A stretch of DNA of 64,000 bases, taken from the NCBI GenBank assembly GCA_958295665.1, contig OY282560.1, positions 309,051,236 to 309,115,235 on the forward strand. The letters run 5' to 3'. A program made the position numbers and the translations under genes. This DNA comes from Tipula vernalis. Lineage: Eukaryota > Arthropoda > Insecta > Diptera > Tipulidae. Shown in pieces: positions 63,811-64,000 of this stretch. Each line of letters opens with the position of its first letter. The first letter of the stretch is position 1. The notes beneath the pieces were generated by a model, which saw only the letters and a list, made by a program, of their open reading frames with translations, had not been told where the DNA came from and made no database searches.

Positions 63811-64000
63811 AATTTCAAATATGTTTTCAATTTTAACCCTTGCCGAAAATAATTTTTTATTGAAATATTCTTGGTCTTTTGGAATGAGACGTCCAGGATA
63901 TGGCCGCATCAAATTTGGCCACATTGGAAATGCTGAATGGCCGATAACGAAGCACGTAAATTCTTAATTTGTTTGCGGAAATTTTCTAGTTTTTGGTATA
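63811..64000 (-). CDS. Possible 3' end of a convergent minus-strand gene (partial)
   Basis: From the window edge down to a stop at 63909-63911 the minus strand reads LENFRKQIKNLRASLSAIQH. AATAAA on the minus strand at 63861-63856 is about 50 bp further on. The frame is short and cut by the window edge, so this is tentative. Confidence 0.25.

Overview
This looks like nuclear DNA of an insect, probably a fly. It is AT-rich, short exons have GT/AG borders, and the window is packed with transposable elements typical of insects: Ty3/gypsy, BEL/Pao, CR1-like, R4-clade and Jockey-like LINEs, a Penelope-like element, mariner and Helitron. The motif GACAGACGGACGGACATT at 6610-6627 is of a kind common in fly repeats. 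Species and order are inference.

The main host gene is easy to miss because its exons are short. Eight exons on the minus strand, from 58343 down to 35133, splice in frame into about 235 residues of a leucine-rich-repeat ectodomain ending in the NTHSLRTIPSVYNF signature of the glycoprotein-hormone-receptor type. I read it as Lgr1. Its introns of 7.6 kb and 14.2 kb are filled with transposon wreckage. The hinge and seven-helix exons are not in the window. A second possible host exon lies at 63368-63810 on the plus strand.

Layout. 441-1190: foldback repeat. 2189-5075: ruined Ty3/gypsy. 5076-6630: TTGAGTT/AACTCAA repeats. 6634-9960: CR1-like LINE. 9975-13810 (minus): R4-clade LINE with a restriction-like endonuclease. 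15240-16410 and 23598-24400: two halves of one Penelope-like element, separated by about 7.2 kb that carries a two-gene transposon-like unit, with an intact multi-exon gene at 17596-20655 and a broken transposase-like gene at 20740-22631. 24900-27896: ancient AT-rich array. 27897-33925: a young, complete, pol-less LTR retrotransposon with 552-bp LTRs that differ at one base and a CCAT target duplication. 36010-37301: Jockey-like LINE. 37640-39900 (minus): BEL and gypsy pieces plus a MITE. 40260-44610: BEL/Pao. 44611-48620: satellites, a mariner and an env remnant. 51070-53800: Helitron. 53900-55330: gypsy pol. 59480-60560: remnant of an unassigned repetitive protein family. 60978-61419: solo LTR.

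The most unusual signal is in the young LTR element. Where pol should follow gag, a -1-frame ORF carries 57-bp tandem repeats, and over about 900 bp a GAG-N6-CTC hairpin recurs. Its outer stem pairs change together (ACGAG/CTCGT, TCTGAG/CTCAGA, ATCGAG/CTCGAT). That looks like selection on RNA or DNA structure. Almost every other element is dead. Several RT genes have lost or mutated their catalytic box.
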